From: Candidatus Accumulibacter regalis
GTDB taxonomy: Bacteria; Pseudomonadota; Gammaproteobacteria; Burkholderiales; Rhodocyclaceae
Assembly: GCA_000585075.1 (NCBI GenBank)
Contig: JEMY01000015.1
Location: forward strand, 1-64,000
Reading direction: 5' to 3'
DNA: 64,000 nucleotides
This document shows, piece after piece, positions 26,786 through 34,982 of the stretch. The notes beneath the pieces are model-generated. The model worked only from the letters and a program-made list of their open reading frames with translations, was not told where the DNA came from and ran no database searches. The position numbers were made by a program, and so were the translations under genes. Every line of letters begins with the position of its first letter. Position 1 is the stretch's first letter.

Positions 26786-28511
26786 TGGTGCCGGTCCATG
26801 CCCTGATGATGTTGGCCACCGCCCGTGGATCTTGCTGCGCCAGCTCACGCGCCTTGGCAAGTTGCTGCTCGAGCAGCTTGGCGGCTGTCGGCGCCTGCTC
26901 CTCGCCCTCGCCTTCGCCTTCGTCGCCAGCAAGGAGGTCGATGGTGCCGCCGACGCTGCCTTCGCTGGCCGCTCCCGGTTGCAGAATGGTCTTCAATAGA
27001 GGCCGAACGACGCCGAGCAGGAGATAGGCGAGGATGCCGGCAAGCGCTCCGTACTTGAGCAGGTCCTTGACCAGCGAAAGCATTTCCTGGTCTCGCCACA
27101 GCGGCAGGCCGTCCTCTTTCTCGAGGGTGGTGAATGGCGCATTGGCCACTGAAATGGTGTCGCCACGATCCTTGTTGAAGCCCATCGCTTCCTTGACGAG
27201 GTCGCTGATCTGTTTGATCTCGGCGTCGGACAGCGGCTTGCTGACACTCTTGCCGTCCTTGTCGATTTCCTGCCGCTGATTGACCACCACCGCGCCGGAG
27301 AGGCGCCTGATTGTTCCGACGGCGTTCTTGGTGTGGCGGATGGTCTTGTCCACCTCGTAGTTGATCGTCGCGTTCTTGCTCGTGCTCAGTGGCTGTCCGA
27401 CGCCTGCGATGACCGCCTGCACCCCGGCGGCGTTGATCTGTCCGGGGACCGGAGGCTGGCCCGGGGCGGCGGGGCCGGCGCCTGCCACGGCGGGTTGGGT
27501 CAACGGGGCCGTCGGCGGTACCGGCGGCTGATTGCTGAGGGCACCGGGAACTCCTTGCGCGCTCGGGTTGGTGCTCGCGGTTTCAGCGGTCTGCTGGCTG
27601 CGAATACTGATATCGGGCGGGGTGGTGTTGGGGCGATGCGTTTCGGCAGTCTGCTCGCTTTGCGAGAAGTCGATGTCGGCGGCTATCTGGACGCGTGCAT
27701 TGTCGGGGCCGACAATCGGTGCCAGGATGTCCTCGACGCGCTTGATGATGCTCGCCTCGACCTGATGAATGTAGCTCGCCTGCGTTGGGTCGAGACCGGC
27801 TTCCAGGAGAGCGTTCTTCTTTCTCGACAGCAAGGCGCCGCTCTGGTCGAGCAGGGTGACGCTGGCCGGCGTCAATTGCGGGACGCTGGCGGCGACCAGA
27901 TTCTGGATGCCGGCGACCTGGGTCGGATCGAGCGTGCGTCCCGGATAGAGATTGAGCATGACCGACGCCGATGGCCTTTGCTCCTCGCGCATGAAGACGC
28001 TTGGCTTCGGGATCGCCAGGTGTACGCGTGCCGCCTGCACGGCGGCGATCGACTGGATGGTCCGCGCTAGCTCTCCTTCCAGGCCACGTTGATAATTGAC
28101 CTGTTCGGCAAACTGGCTGACGCCGAACTTCTGCGCTTCCATCAACTCGAAGCCGACGGCGCCACCGCGTGGCAGTCCCTGCGACGCTAGGCGCAGGCGG
28201 ACATCGTGCACCCTGCTCTCGGGGACCAGGATCGCACTGCCCGAGTTGCTGAACTGGTAGGGGATGTTCATCTGCTCGAGCGCAGCGATGATTGCGCCGC
28301 CGTCGCGCTCGGAGATATTGGAGAAAAGTACCTTGAACTCGCTTTGCCTGAGCCAGGTGCCGGCGACGACGAGCAGCGCAAAAATCGCGGCAATCGAGAC
28401 TATCAGCACCACTTTCTGCTTGTCGCTCAAGCGCGCCAGCGCCTCGCGAGCGCGATCCAGCGGTTTGCCCGCGCCTGCTATCTCGGTGGTTTCGGTTCCG
28501 GCTGCAGCCAT
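26775..28511 (-). CDS. fliF: FliF, MS-ring protein
   Basis: The 578-aa product has two membrane helices (about residues 35-55, KVVLIVSIAAIFALLVVAGTW in outline; about residues 465-485, ALAGILAYLLLGVVRPLL). The large periplasmic ring-building region contains LEGELARTIQSIAAVQAARVHLAIP in outline and GRTLDPTQVAGIQNLVAASVP. An extended Pro/Ala-rich section is at about residues 320-375. The C terminus binds FliG. It heads the leftward operon, divergent from the kinase gene. Confidence 0.97.
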   Translation of the reverse strand: MAAAGTETTEIAGAGKPLDRAREALARLSDKQKVVLIVSIAAIFALLVVAGTWLRQSEFKVLFSNISERDGGAIIAALEQMNIPYQFSNSGSAILVPESRVHDVRLRLASQGLPRGGAVGFELMEAQKFGVSQFAEQVNYQRGLEGELARTIQSIAAVQAARVHLAIPKPSVFMREEQRPSASVMLNLYPGRTLDPTQVAGIQNLVAASVPQLTPASVTLLDQSGALLSRKKNALLEAGLDPTQASYIHQVEASIIKRVEDILAPIVGPDNARVQIAADIDFSQSEQTAETHRPNTTPPDISIRSQQTAETASTNPSAQGVPGALSNQPPVPPTAPLTQPAVAGAGPAAPGQPPVPGQINAAGVQAVIAGVGQPLSTSKNATINYEVDKTIRHTKNAVGTIRRLSGAVVVNQRQEIDKDGKSVSKPLSDAEIKQISDLVKEAMGFNKDRGDTISVANAPFTTLEKEDGLPLWRDQEMLSLVKDLLKYGALAGILAYLLLGVVRPLLKTILQPGAASEGSVGGTIDLLAGDEGEGEGEEQAPTAAKLLEQQLAKARELAQQDPRAVANIIRAWTGTNAS

Positions 28512-28591
28512 GCGCCCGATACGGTGAAAGCCTGCGTTGGCGCAGGCGAAAAGCGAAAAATGATGACAATTACTCTGCTATTGTAGCTGTT

Positions 28592-28610
28592 AAATGCACG
28601 GGACTTTCCA
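28592..28610 (-). promoter_or_regulatory. Possible sigma-54 promoter of fliF
   Basis: On the minus strand the sequence is TGGAAAGTCCCGTGCATTT, with GG and GC 10 nt apart. TGG, the A, the G and TGCA match the consensus; two other conserved positions do not. It would start transcription about 70 nt before fliF and overlaps the annotated start of the divergent kinase gene. No palindrome copy is nearby, so this is weaker than the flgB, fliE and fliK sites. Confidence 0.4.
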
Positions 28611-29811
28611 TCGGATGAAGCAAGTCGTACAAACGCCGGGCCCTGAACTCAAGGCGCAGGAACTGCAACGGGCATTCGACGCCTTCAACCAGGTTTCGCT
28701 GGCGCTGACCCAGTCGTACCAGGGATTGCAGGGCCGTGTCGAATCCCTGGCCGCTGAACTGGCGCTTGCCAATGGCGAGCTGCGTCGGCAATACGAAGAG
28801 AAGGAAGCGCTTTCCGAACGCCTGTCGCTGTTGCTCAAGGCCTTGCCGGCTGGCGTCGTGGTGCTCGACAGCGCGGCTCGGGTCAGCGAAGCCAATCCGG
28901 CGGCCACCGAAATGTTTGCCCAGGCGATGATCGGCGAAGCCTGGCCGACGCTGGCTCAGGCCAGTCTGGTTGCCGCCGAGGCGCCCGACGAGTGGCAGCT
29001 TGGCGCGCGCCGTCTGGCGATCGTCGAGAGCCCCCTTGATTCTGCCGGCGGGCGAATTCTGCTCATCCACGACGTCACCGCAGCGCACGCTCTCAAGGCG
29101 GAACTGGAACGTAACCAGCGCCTCGTGGCCATGGGCGAGATGGCCGCTTCGCTGGCCCATCAGTTGCGTACGCCGCTGGCGACGGCCTTGCTCTACAGCG
29201 CCAACCTGGCGCAGCCGGGGCTTGCCGACTCTGCGCGGCTTCGTTTCGCGGACAAGACGACTGCCCAGCTGAAGCGCCTCGAGCGCCTGATCCAGGAAGT
29301 GCTGCTCTTTGCCCGTGGCGAAAGCATCGGTCGCGATTCGACGCCGGCCAGCCAGCTGCTCGCCGAAGCTGCGCAGACCGTTGAGCCCCTGTTCCTGGAG
29401 GGGGGGATTGCTTTCCGGGTGCTAGGCGACGCTGCCGGCATCATTGTCACCGGCAGCCGCAAGGCGCTGGTCGGCGCCCTGGTGAATCTGCTCGAGAACG
29501 CTCTGCAGGCCTGTACGACCGTCGGGGAAGGTGGCAGACGTCCAGTCGTCACCATTGGCGCCGATCTGGTCGACGCCCAGCTACGCATTGCCGTGCGCGA
29601 TACGGGTGCCGGCATTGCCCCCGAAATCCAGGCGCGCGTATTCGAGCCTTTCTTTACCACCAGCGGGCAGGGAACCGGACTTGGTCTGGCCATTGCGCTG
29701 GGCGTCGTACGCGCGCACGGTGGGGCGATGACAGTGCACTCGGTGCCGGGCGAAGGCTCGGAATTCGTGATCATGCTGCCGGTCGCTCTGGCGGCCGAGC
29801 GGGCGGTCTGA
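28594..29811 (+). CDS. FleS/FlrB-type flagellar sensor histidine kinase
   Basis: The 405-aa soluble kinase has an N-terminal coiled coil (about residues 20-80), a PAS-like domain (ALPAGVVVLDSAARVSEANPAA), a dimerisation/H box with the phospho-acceptor His at about residue 189 (ASLAHQLRTPLATALLYSANL), and a HATPase domain (LLENALQA, DTGAGIAPEIQARVFEPFFTT, GTGLGLAI). No membrane segment is seen. It lies 12 nt before the sigma-54 activator, its presumed partner, and matches FleS/FlrB by context and domain order. The start could instead be the ATG at 28615. Confidence 0.9.
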   Translation: MHGTFHRMKQVVQTPGPELKAQELQRAFDAFNQVSLALTQSYQGLQGRVESLAAELALANGELRRQYEEKEALSERLSLLLKALPAGVVVLDSAARVSEANPAATEMFAQAMIGEAWPTLAQASLVAAEAPDEWQLGARRLAIVESPLDSAGGRILLIHDVTAAHALKAELERNQRLVAMGEMAASLAHQLRTPLATALLYSANLAQPGLADSARLRFADKTTAQLKRLERLIQEVLLFARGESIGRDSTPASQLLAEAAQTVEPLFLEGGIAFRVLGDAAGIIVTGSRKALVGALVNLLENALQACTTVGEGGRRPVVTIGADLVDAQLRIAVRDTGAGIAPEIQARVFEPFFTTSGQGTGLGLAIALGVVRAHGGAMTVHSVPGEGSEFVIMLPVALAAERAV

Positions 29812-29823
29812 GGGCCACAGCCC

Positions 29824-31197
29824 ATGCGGCCCGGTCTGCCGATACTGGTGGTCGAAGACGACGCCGCCCTGCGCGAGGCGGTGTGCGATACCCTCGAACT
29901 GGCTGGCCAGGCGGTCGTCTCCGCCGGCGGCGGGAACGAGGCCCTGCAGCTCCTCGCCGAACGCACCGTCGCGCTGGTGGTCAGCGATGTGCGAATGCTG
30001 CCCATCGATGGCATCACCTTGCTCAAGGAGATCCGCATTCGCCATCCCTACCTGCCGGTGGTGCTGATGACCGCTTTCGCCGACGTCGACCGCGCCGTCG
30101 AAGCCATGCGCGCGGGTGCCTGCGACTTTCTGCTCAAGCCGTTCGAGCCGAAGGCTCTGCTCGAACACGTGCAGCGCTATCGTCTGCCGGAAGTCCACGA
30201 TGACGCGCGGGCGATCGCCATCGATCCGCTGAGTGTCAACCTTTTTGCACTTGCCCGGCGGGTCGCACAGAGTGACAGCACGGTCCTGCTGACCGGCGAA
30301 AGCGGCGTTGGCAAGGAGGTCGTGGCGCGCTTCATTCACCAGCACTCGGCGCGCAGCAAGGGCCCGTTCGTGGCCATCAATTGCGCGGCCATTCCGGACA
30401 GTCTGCTCGAGGCCACCCTGTTTGGTTACGAAAAGGGCGCCTTCAGCGGCGCGCAGCGCGCACAGGCCGGCAAATTCGAGCAGGCGCAGAACGGCAGTCT
30501 GCTGCTCGACGAGATCACCGAAATGCCGCTCGGACTGCAAGCCAAGCTGTTGCGGGTCTTGCAGGAGCGCGAAGTGGAGCGCGTCGGCGGCAAGCAGCCG
30601 GTGGTCCTCGATATCCGCGTCATCGCCACTTCCAATCGCGACATGGCCGACGCCGTGGCCAGGGGTCACTTTCGTGAGGACCTGTTCTACCGCCTGAACG
30701 TCTTTCCCCTGCTCATTCCGGCGCTGCGGCAACGAGGCGAGGATATTGCTCCGCTGGCGCGTCATTTTCTTGCCGATCACGGCGCTCGCGCCGGTCGCCC
30801 CGCTCTCCGCCTGTCTGCCGCTGCGGATGCGGCGCTGCGTCAGCATCCCTGGCCGGGCAATGTCCGTGAGCTGGAGAACGTCATGCAGCGGGCGGTCATT
30901 CTGGCCCCCGGCGACATCGTCGAACTCGAGGCCCTGCATCTGGCGGCAGCGGCACCGCTGGCGCCGAGCGCCGCGCGGCGACCAGAACCGGCTGCGCCGG
31001 CAATGACCACCGTCGCGTCCCCGGCGCAGCCCCGGAAAGCCAACAAGATGAGCGAAGTGGAGCGAGAGCATATACTGGCGACACTGGCGTCGGTCGGCGG
31101 CTCCCGAACCCTTGCCGGGCAGCGCCTGGGGATGTCGGAGCGGACCTTGCGCCACAAGTTGCGACAGTATCGTCTCGACGGTTTTCTGAAGGCTTGA
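29824..31197 (+). CDS. FleR/FlrC-type sigma-54-dependent flagellar activator
   Basis: The 457-aa NtrC-family activator has a receiver domain at residues 1-120 with acceptor Asp about 55 (LVVSDVRM) and KPFEP, and an AAA+ domain with Walker A GESGVGKE, the sigma-54 contact loop as GAFSGA (family norm GAFTGA), and Walker B LLLDEITEMP. A C-terminal Fis-type HTH (LASVGGSRTLAGQRLGMSERTLRHKLRQYRLDG in outline) follows. It should drive the sigma-54 promoters of flgB, fliE and fliK. It sits between its kinase and fliE. Confidence 0.94.
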   Translation: MRPGLPILVVEDDAALREAVCDTLELAGQAVVSAGGGNEALQLLAERTVALVVSDVRMLPIDGITLLKEIRIRHPYLPVVLMTAFADVDRAVEAMRAGACDFLLKPFEPKALLEHVQRYRLPEVHDDARAIAIDPLSVNLFALARRVAQSDSTVLLTGESGVGKEVVARFIHQHSARSKGPFVAINCAAIPDSLLEATLFGYEKGAFSGAQRAQAGKFEQAQNGSLLLDEITEMPLGLQAKLLRVLQEREVERVGGKQPVVLDIRVIATSNRDMADAVARGHFREDLFYRLNVFPLLIPALRQRGEDIAPLARHFLADHGARAGRPALRLSAAADAALRQHPWPGNVRELENVMQRAVILAPGDIVELEALHLAAAAPLAPSAARRPEPAAPAMTTVASPAQPRKANKMSEVEREHILATLASVGGSRTLAGQRLGMSERTLRHKLRQYRLDGFLKA

Positions 31198-31223
31198 AGG
31201 TCTGCTCAGCCTGGCCGTTGAGC

Positions 31224-31240
31224 TGGCGGGATTTTTGCTT
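31224..31240 (+). promoter_or_regulatory. sigma-54 promoter of fliE
   Basis: The sequence TGGCGGGATTTTTGCTT has GG at 31225-31226 and GC at 31237-31238, 10 nt apart. It matches TGGC, G and TTGCT of the consensus. Predicted start is near 31250, about 20 nt before fliE. Confidence 0.85.
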
Positions 31241-31270
31241 TAATAGGTTAGGCAGTGAACGGAGAAGAGA

Positions 31271-31591
31271 ATGGACAGCAAGGGTATCGAGCAAGTGTTG
31301 AGCGTCTTGAAGGCGACGTCAGCAACCGCTGGCGGTCGTGTTGCCGAGGCGCAGAGCCTGGCAACGGGGGCCGACTTCGCGCAGGTGTTGCAGAATTCGA
31401 TCGCCCAGGTCAGTCAGACGCAGCAGCAGGCGGAGGCCATGGCGGCAAATTTTGCCGCCGGCAACAGCACCGAGAACCTGCACGAAGTCATGATCGCGCT
31501 GCAAACGGCCAGCCTTTCCTTCCAGGAGATGATTCAGGTGCGCAACAAGCTCGTCTCTGCGTATCAGGACGTCATGAACATGCAGGTCTAG
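31271..31591 (+). CDS. fliE: FliE, rod-MS ring adaptor
   Basis: The 106-aa product ends with the FliE signature (VMIALQTASLSFQEMIQVRNKLVSAYQDVMNMQV in outline). FliE links the MS ring to the rod and is among the first exported proteins. It is transcribed alone from a sigma-54 promoter, opposite to fliF, and contains the CGGCAAA-T-TTTGCCG palindrome at codons for AANFAA. Confidence 0.96.
   Translation: MDSKGIEQVLSVLKATSATAGGRVAEAQSLATGADFAQVLQNSIAQVSQTQQQAEAMAANFAAGNSTENLHEVMIALQTASLSFQEMIQVRNKLVSAYQDVMNMQV
31441..31459. promoter_or_regulatory. Perfect palindrome inside fliE (candidate downstream activator site)
   Basis: The 19-nt inverted repeat has arms GGCGGCAAA and TTTGCCGCC around a central T. 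It contains the 15-bp core shared with the flgB upstream region and fliK. It lies about 200 bp downstream of the fliE sigma-54 start. FlrC of Vibrio is known to act from sites downstream of the start, so an intragenic site is plausible; this is inference. Confidence 0.45.
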
Positions 31592-31687
31592 CGGGTTGGA
31601 TCGAACGCCGGCACGCTGGCTTCTTTGCAGTGTACAGTTCTGCGCTCGGCTGCAGCTTGGCGCTCGTCTGCCACCGGTCATGGGACC

Positions 31688-31716
31688 TTGTATTCCAGCT
31701 GCGCTGCACCCATAAT
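31688..31716 (+). promoter_or_regulatory. Probable sigma-70 promoter of the tmRNA gene
   Basis: TTGTAT (31688-31693), 17 nt, CATAAT (31711-31716). The -10 box matches 5 of 6 and the -35 keeps TTG. The start would fall near 31723, just before the acceptor-side tmRNA piece. Confidence 0.6.
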
Positions 31717-31722
31717 GCTTTC

Positions 31723-31975
31723 CATGGTCGTAATTCCGGCAAACCGGAAGCGTTCTGGACGCGGGTTCGATTCCCGCCACCTCCACCACTGCGGGGGTGC
31801 ACCGGTTTCGACAGGGTGACAGATGGCGAGCAGGCGGCCCGAGAGGCGACGGACGTAATCCGCGCAAAACCACAAACGCCAATGATGAGCGTTTCGCAAT
31901 GGCCGCTTAAGGCCTGCTGAGGACATAGCCGTCCAATAAACAGAATGGCTATCGGTGGGGGCTTCGGCCCCCATC
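31723..31975 (+). ncRNA. ssrA: tmRNA, circularly permuted (two-piece) ssrA
   Basis: tmRNA rescues stalled ribosomes and tags their products. Here the 3' tRNA-like half precedes the coding half. T arm GCGGG-TTCGATT-CCCGC (31761-31777), acceptor strand CACCTCC (31778-31784), A, and encoded CCA (31786-31788) are followed after only 4 nt by the 5' acceptor strand GGGGGTG (31793-31799) and a D-loop-like segment. The two strands form 7 pairs (one G-U). The tag frame 31878-31910 reads ANDERFAMAA then TAA. A hairpin TTCCGG-CAAA-CCGGAA lies in the acceptor piece. No T arm follows the tag, which excludes a one-piece form. The outer ends and P2 pairing are estimated. Confidence 0.9.
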
Positions 31976-31983
31976 GTCATTTC
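31954..31983 (+). terminator. Terminator after the tmRNA coding piece
   Basis: A 9-bp stem, GGTGGGGGC with GCCCCCATC (one G-U), and a TTCG loop. The following T tract is poor (GTCATTT). It sets the approximate 3' end of the tmRNA precursor. Confidence 0.65.
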
Positions 31984-32139
31984 AAACTGCGGCGTGCTTG
32001 CCCCGCCTGATCGCCGGATGGTCGGCGGCCTTCTTCTCGCACGACGTTCCGCGCCGCTCTGCGCGCGACTGACACTTGCCGGATCGCGGACGAATCACGG
32101 TATATTGTCGTTACACCTCTTCCTTCGGGAGCCTCATAC

Positions 32140-33870
32140 ATGAAAGCTGGCGCTCTATCTGCGTTACTGGGATCTGGATTGCCCTTGCTCGCGACGCTGC
32201 GGGACTATCGACTTGCATGGCTCGGCAAGGACTCGATCGCCGGCCTTTCGGCGTGCATCGTCTCGATTCCGTCGGTGATCGCCTATGCCGAGCTGGTACA
32301 CCTGCCGGCGATCACCGGCTTGTACGCGGCGCTGGCAGCGGCCATCGGCTACGCCCTGTTTTCAAGTTCGCGGCACGTTATCGCCGGGCCAGATGCGGCG
32401 ATCGGTCTGCTCGCTGGTTCGGCAATCCTGCCGTTGTCGGGCGGGGATCCGGCGCGCATCGTCGTTCTCGCGGCGGTGCTCAGTCTCCTGTCGGGTGTCG
32501 TGCTGCTCCTCGCCGCGCGACTGAAGCTCGGCGTCATTGCCGATCTGCTGTCCCGGCCGGTGCTGATCGGTTACCTGAACGGTGCTTCGCTGGTTCTGAT
32601 TGCCACGCAGCTCGGGAAGATGTTCGGCATCAAGACCGAGGGCGAAGAATTCTTCCACATTGTTAATACGGTATTCCAGAAGTTGCCCGAGACGCATCTG
32701 GCGACTTTCTTTTTCGGCGTGCTGCTGGTTGCTCTGCTGGTTGCGCTGGCGCGCTGGCTGCCACGCGTACCTGGTGCGCTGGCGGTCTGCGCGGTGGCGA
32801 TCACAGCCACTTTCGCTCTTGACTTGGGCAGCTACGGCATCGCTCTGGTCGGTGAGGTGCCGTCGGGATTTCCGCATCTGACGATTCCCTCGATCCGCTG
32901 GGCAGATCTCGCGGCACTCGCGCCGGCTGCCGTGGCGATTGCCTTCCTGGCGTTTTCAGACGGCATTCTTCTGGCGCAGACCTTTGCCGAGAAGAACGGC
33001 TACGAGGTGCGTCCGAACCGCGAGTTGGTCGCTCTGGGCTCGGCGAACATACTGGCCGGGCTTTGGCAGGGCTTTCCCGTTTCGGCCAGTCAGTCGCGTA
33101 CCTCGATCGTCGATTCCGCCGGTGGCAGGACACAGCTCGCGCAGGTGATTCTGGCCCTCGGCCTGCTCTTGTTCCTGTTCTTCCTCACCGGTCTCATCGC
33201 CCTGCTGCCGAAAGTCGCCCTCGGTGCGATCCTCATCGTCACCGCCATCGGCATGCTGGAAGTGGCGTCCCTGAAGGGCTTGTACAAGATCGACCGGGTC
33301 GAGGCCGGCATTGCCCTGGGCGTCACGGCTGCGATCCTGCTGGCCGGTGTCGTGCCCGGGATCATTCTCGGTCTGCTGCTGTCGCTGGTCGCCGTGCTGG
33401 TCGAGGTTTCGCGTCCCGATGACGCGGTGCTGCGCCGCCTGCGCAGCGACGGCAAGTTCCACGACTGTCTTGAGGACGAGGAAGCGGAGAGCGTTCCGGG
33501 CCTGCTCGTCTACCGGCTCTATGCGCCGCTGATCTTCGCCAACGCCAGGCACGTCGTGAACCGCCTGCGGACGCTGGTCGACGAGGCGCAGCCGCCGGTC
33601 AAATGGCTGGTCATCGACGCCCAGGCGATCCACGACATGGATGTCACGGCAGGGCAGCGCTTTGCGGAGCTGCATCGCGAACTGGTCGCCAGGGGTATTG
33701 ACGTCAAGATCGCCGACGCGCCGAGGCCGTTCCGGGAGGAACTCGCCAAGGTTGGTCTATCCGAGGAAATCGGCGGCGCGGACTTCTACGTTTCCGTCAA
33801 GCAAGCGACCCAGGACTTCGAGCGCCAGGTCGCTGCCGCGAAAGAGGAACCTGGTAGCGCGCCCGTGTAA
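32140..33870 (+). CDS. SulP-family anion transporter with STAS domain
   Basis: The 576-aa product has about 10-12 membrane segments with SulP motifs (AGLSACIVSIPSVIAYAELVHLPAITGLYAAL in outline; FPVSASQSRTSIVDSAGGRTQLAQV) and a C-terminal cytoplasmic STAS domain (about residues 440-555; LLVYRLYAPLIFANARH, WLVIDAQAIHDMDVTAGQ). Members carry sulfate, bicarbonate, C4-dicarboxylates or other anions; the substrate cannot be read from the sequence. It stands alone between the tmRNA gene and the leftward mfd-DAHP synthase pair. Confidence 0.9.
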   Translation: MKAGALSALLGSGLPLLATLRDYRLAWLGKDSIAGLSACIVSIPSVIAYAELVHLPAITGLYAALAAAIGYALFSSSRHVIAGPDAAIGLLAGSAILPLSGGDPARIVVLAAVLSLLSGVVLLLAARLKLGVIADLLSRPVLIGYLNGASLVLIATQLGKMFGIKTEGEEFFHIVNTVFQKLPETHLATFFFGVLLVALLVALARWLPRVPGALAVCAVAITATFALDLGSYGIALVGEVPSGFPHLTIPSIRWADLAALAPAAVAIAFLAFSDGILLAQTFAEKNGYEVRPNRELVALGSANILAGLWQGFPVSASQSRTSIVDSAGGRTQLAQVILALGLLLFLFFLTGLIALLPKVALGAILIVTAIGMLEVASLKGLYKIDRVEAGIALGVTAAILLAGVVPGIILGLLLSLVAVLVEVSRPDDAVLRRLRSDGKFHDCLEDEEAESVPGLLVYRLYAPLIFANARHVVNRLRTLVDEAQPPVKWLVIDAQAIHDMDVTAGQRFAELHRELVARGIDVKIADAPRPFREELAKVGLSEEIGGADFYVSVKQATQDFERQVAAAKEEPGSAPV

Positions 33871-33908
33871 GGGAGGGCGCCCGCTTGTTGTCGGCGGAGT
33901 TGGCGCAT

Positions 33909-34982
33909 TCAGCCGGTGCGCGTCGGCAGCACCTCGTGCAGCAATCGGGCCGCGTCGCGAATCATCTTTTCGGTGCTCTCCCAGTCGACGCAGGCGTCGG
34001 TGACCGAGCAGCCGTACTTCAGCTGTGACAGGTCTTCGGGGATCGCCTGGTTGCCGGCGACGAGGTTCGATTCGACCATCATGCCGACCAGCGACTGGTT
34101 GCCCAGGCGTACCTGGTTGACCACGTCGGCCATCACCAGCGGCTGCAGCTCGGGCTTCTTGTAGCTGTTGGCGTGCGAGCAGTCGATCACGATATTGCGC
34201 GGCAAACCGGCCTTGCCCAGCGCCTGCTCGGCCATCTGCACGCTGACCGTGTCGTAGTTCGGTCGGCCGTCGCCGCCACGCAGTACCAGGTGGCCGTAAC
34301 GATTGCCCCGTGTGCGAACGATCGACGTGCGCCCCTGGCCGTTGATGCCCAGGAAACTGTGCGGCCGCGAGGCGGAAAGGATGGCGTTGATGGCGATGGC
34401 GACGTCGCCGTTGGTGCCGTTCTTGAAACCGACCGGGGTCGATAGCCCCGACGAAATTTCACGGTGCGTCTGCGACTCGGTCGTGCGCGCGCCGATGGCC
34501 GTCCAGGCGATCAGATCGCCCAGGTACTGCGGCGAGATCGGGTCGAGAGCCTCGGTTCCGGCCGGCAGGCCGATTTCGGCGAGCTCGAGCAGGAACTCGC
34601 GCGCCAGTTGCATGCCCTGATCGACGCGGAAAGAATCGTCCATGTCCGGGTCATTGATGTAGCCTTTCCAGCCGGTGGTGGTGCGCGGCTTTTCGAAGTA
34701 GACGCGCATGACCAGGTACAGCGTTTCGCTGACTTCGTCGGCGAGCGTCTTCAGGCGGCGCGCGTAATCGAGACCGGCGATCGGGTCATGGATCGAGCAC
34801 GGTCCGACGACGACAAACAAGCGGCGGTCCCGGCGGTCGAGAATATTGCGCAGGACCTCGCGGCCGTTCATCACCAGGCTTGCGGCGGCTGGCGAAAGCG
34901 GCAGGCGGGCGTGGATTTCTTCGGGGGAAGGCATGGCGTCGAAGGCGCTGACGTTGATGTTTTCGATGGCGAAATGGGTCAT
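33909..34982 (-). CDS. aroG: 3-deoxy-7-phosphoheptulonate (DAHP) synthase, class I
   Basis: The 357-aa enzyme joins phosphoenolpyruvate and erythrose 4-phosphate in the first step of the shikimate pathway. Visible motifs are VVVGPCSIHD, MRVYFEKPRTTTGWKGYINDP in outline, GTEALDPISPQYLGDLIAW, ARTTESQTHREISSGLSTPVGFKNGTNGD in outline, RGGDGRPNYD, DCSHANSYKKP and MVESNLVAGNQ. Whether it is the Phe-, Tyr- or Trp-sensitive form is not clear; the symbol is provisional. The ATG at 34982 overlaps the mfd stop (ATGA), so the two genes are probably coupled. Confidence 0.93.
   Translation of the reverse strand: MTHFAIENINVSAFDAMPSPEEIHARLPLSPAAASLVMNGREVLRNILDRRDRRLFVVVGPCSIHDPIAGLDYARRLKTLADEVSETLYLVMRVYFEKPRTTTGWKGYINDPDMDDSFRVDQGMQLAREFLLELAEIGLPAGTEALDPISPQYLGDLIAWTAIGARTTESQTHREISSGLSTPVGFKNGTNGDVAIAINAILSASRPHSFLGINGQGRTSIVRTRGNRYGHLVLRGGDGRPNYDTVSVQMAEQALGKAGLPRNIVIDCSHANSYKKPELQPLVMADVVNQVRLGNQSLVGMMVESNLVAGNQAIPEDLSQLKYGCSVTDACVDWESTEKMIRDAARLLHEVLPTRTG

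Noticed and set aside
31713-31788. A tRNA gene ending in TTCGATT loop and CCA
   Set aside because: There is no matching 5' acceptor strand or D arm upstream; the 5' acceptor strand lies downstream at 31793, so this is the 3' half of a permuted tmRNA.
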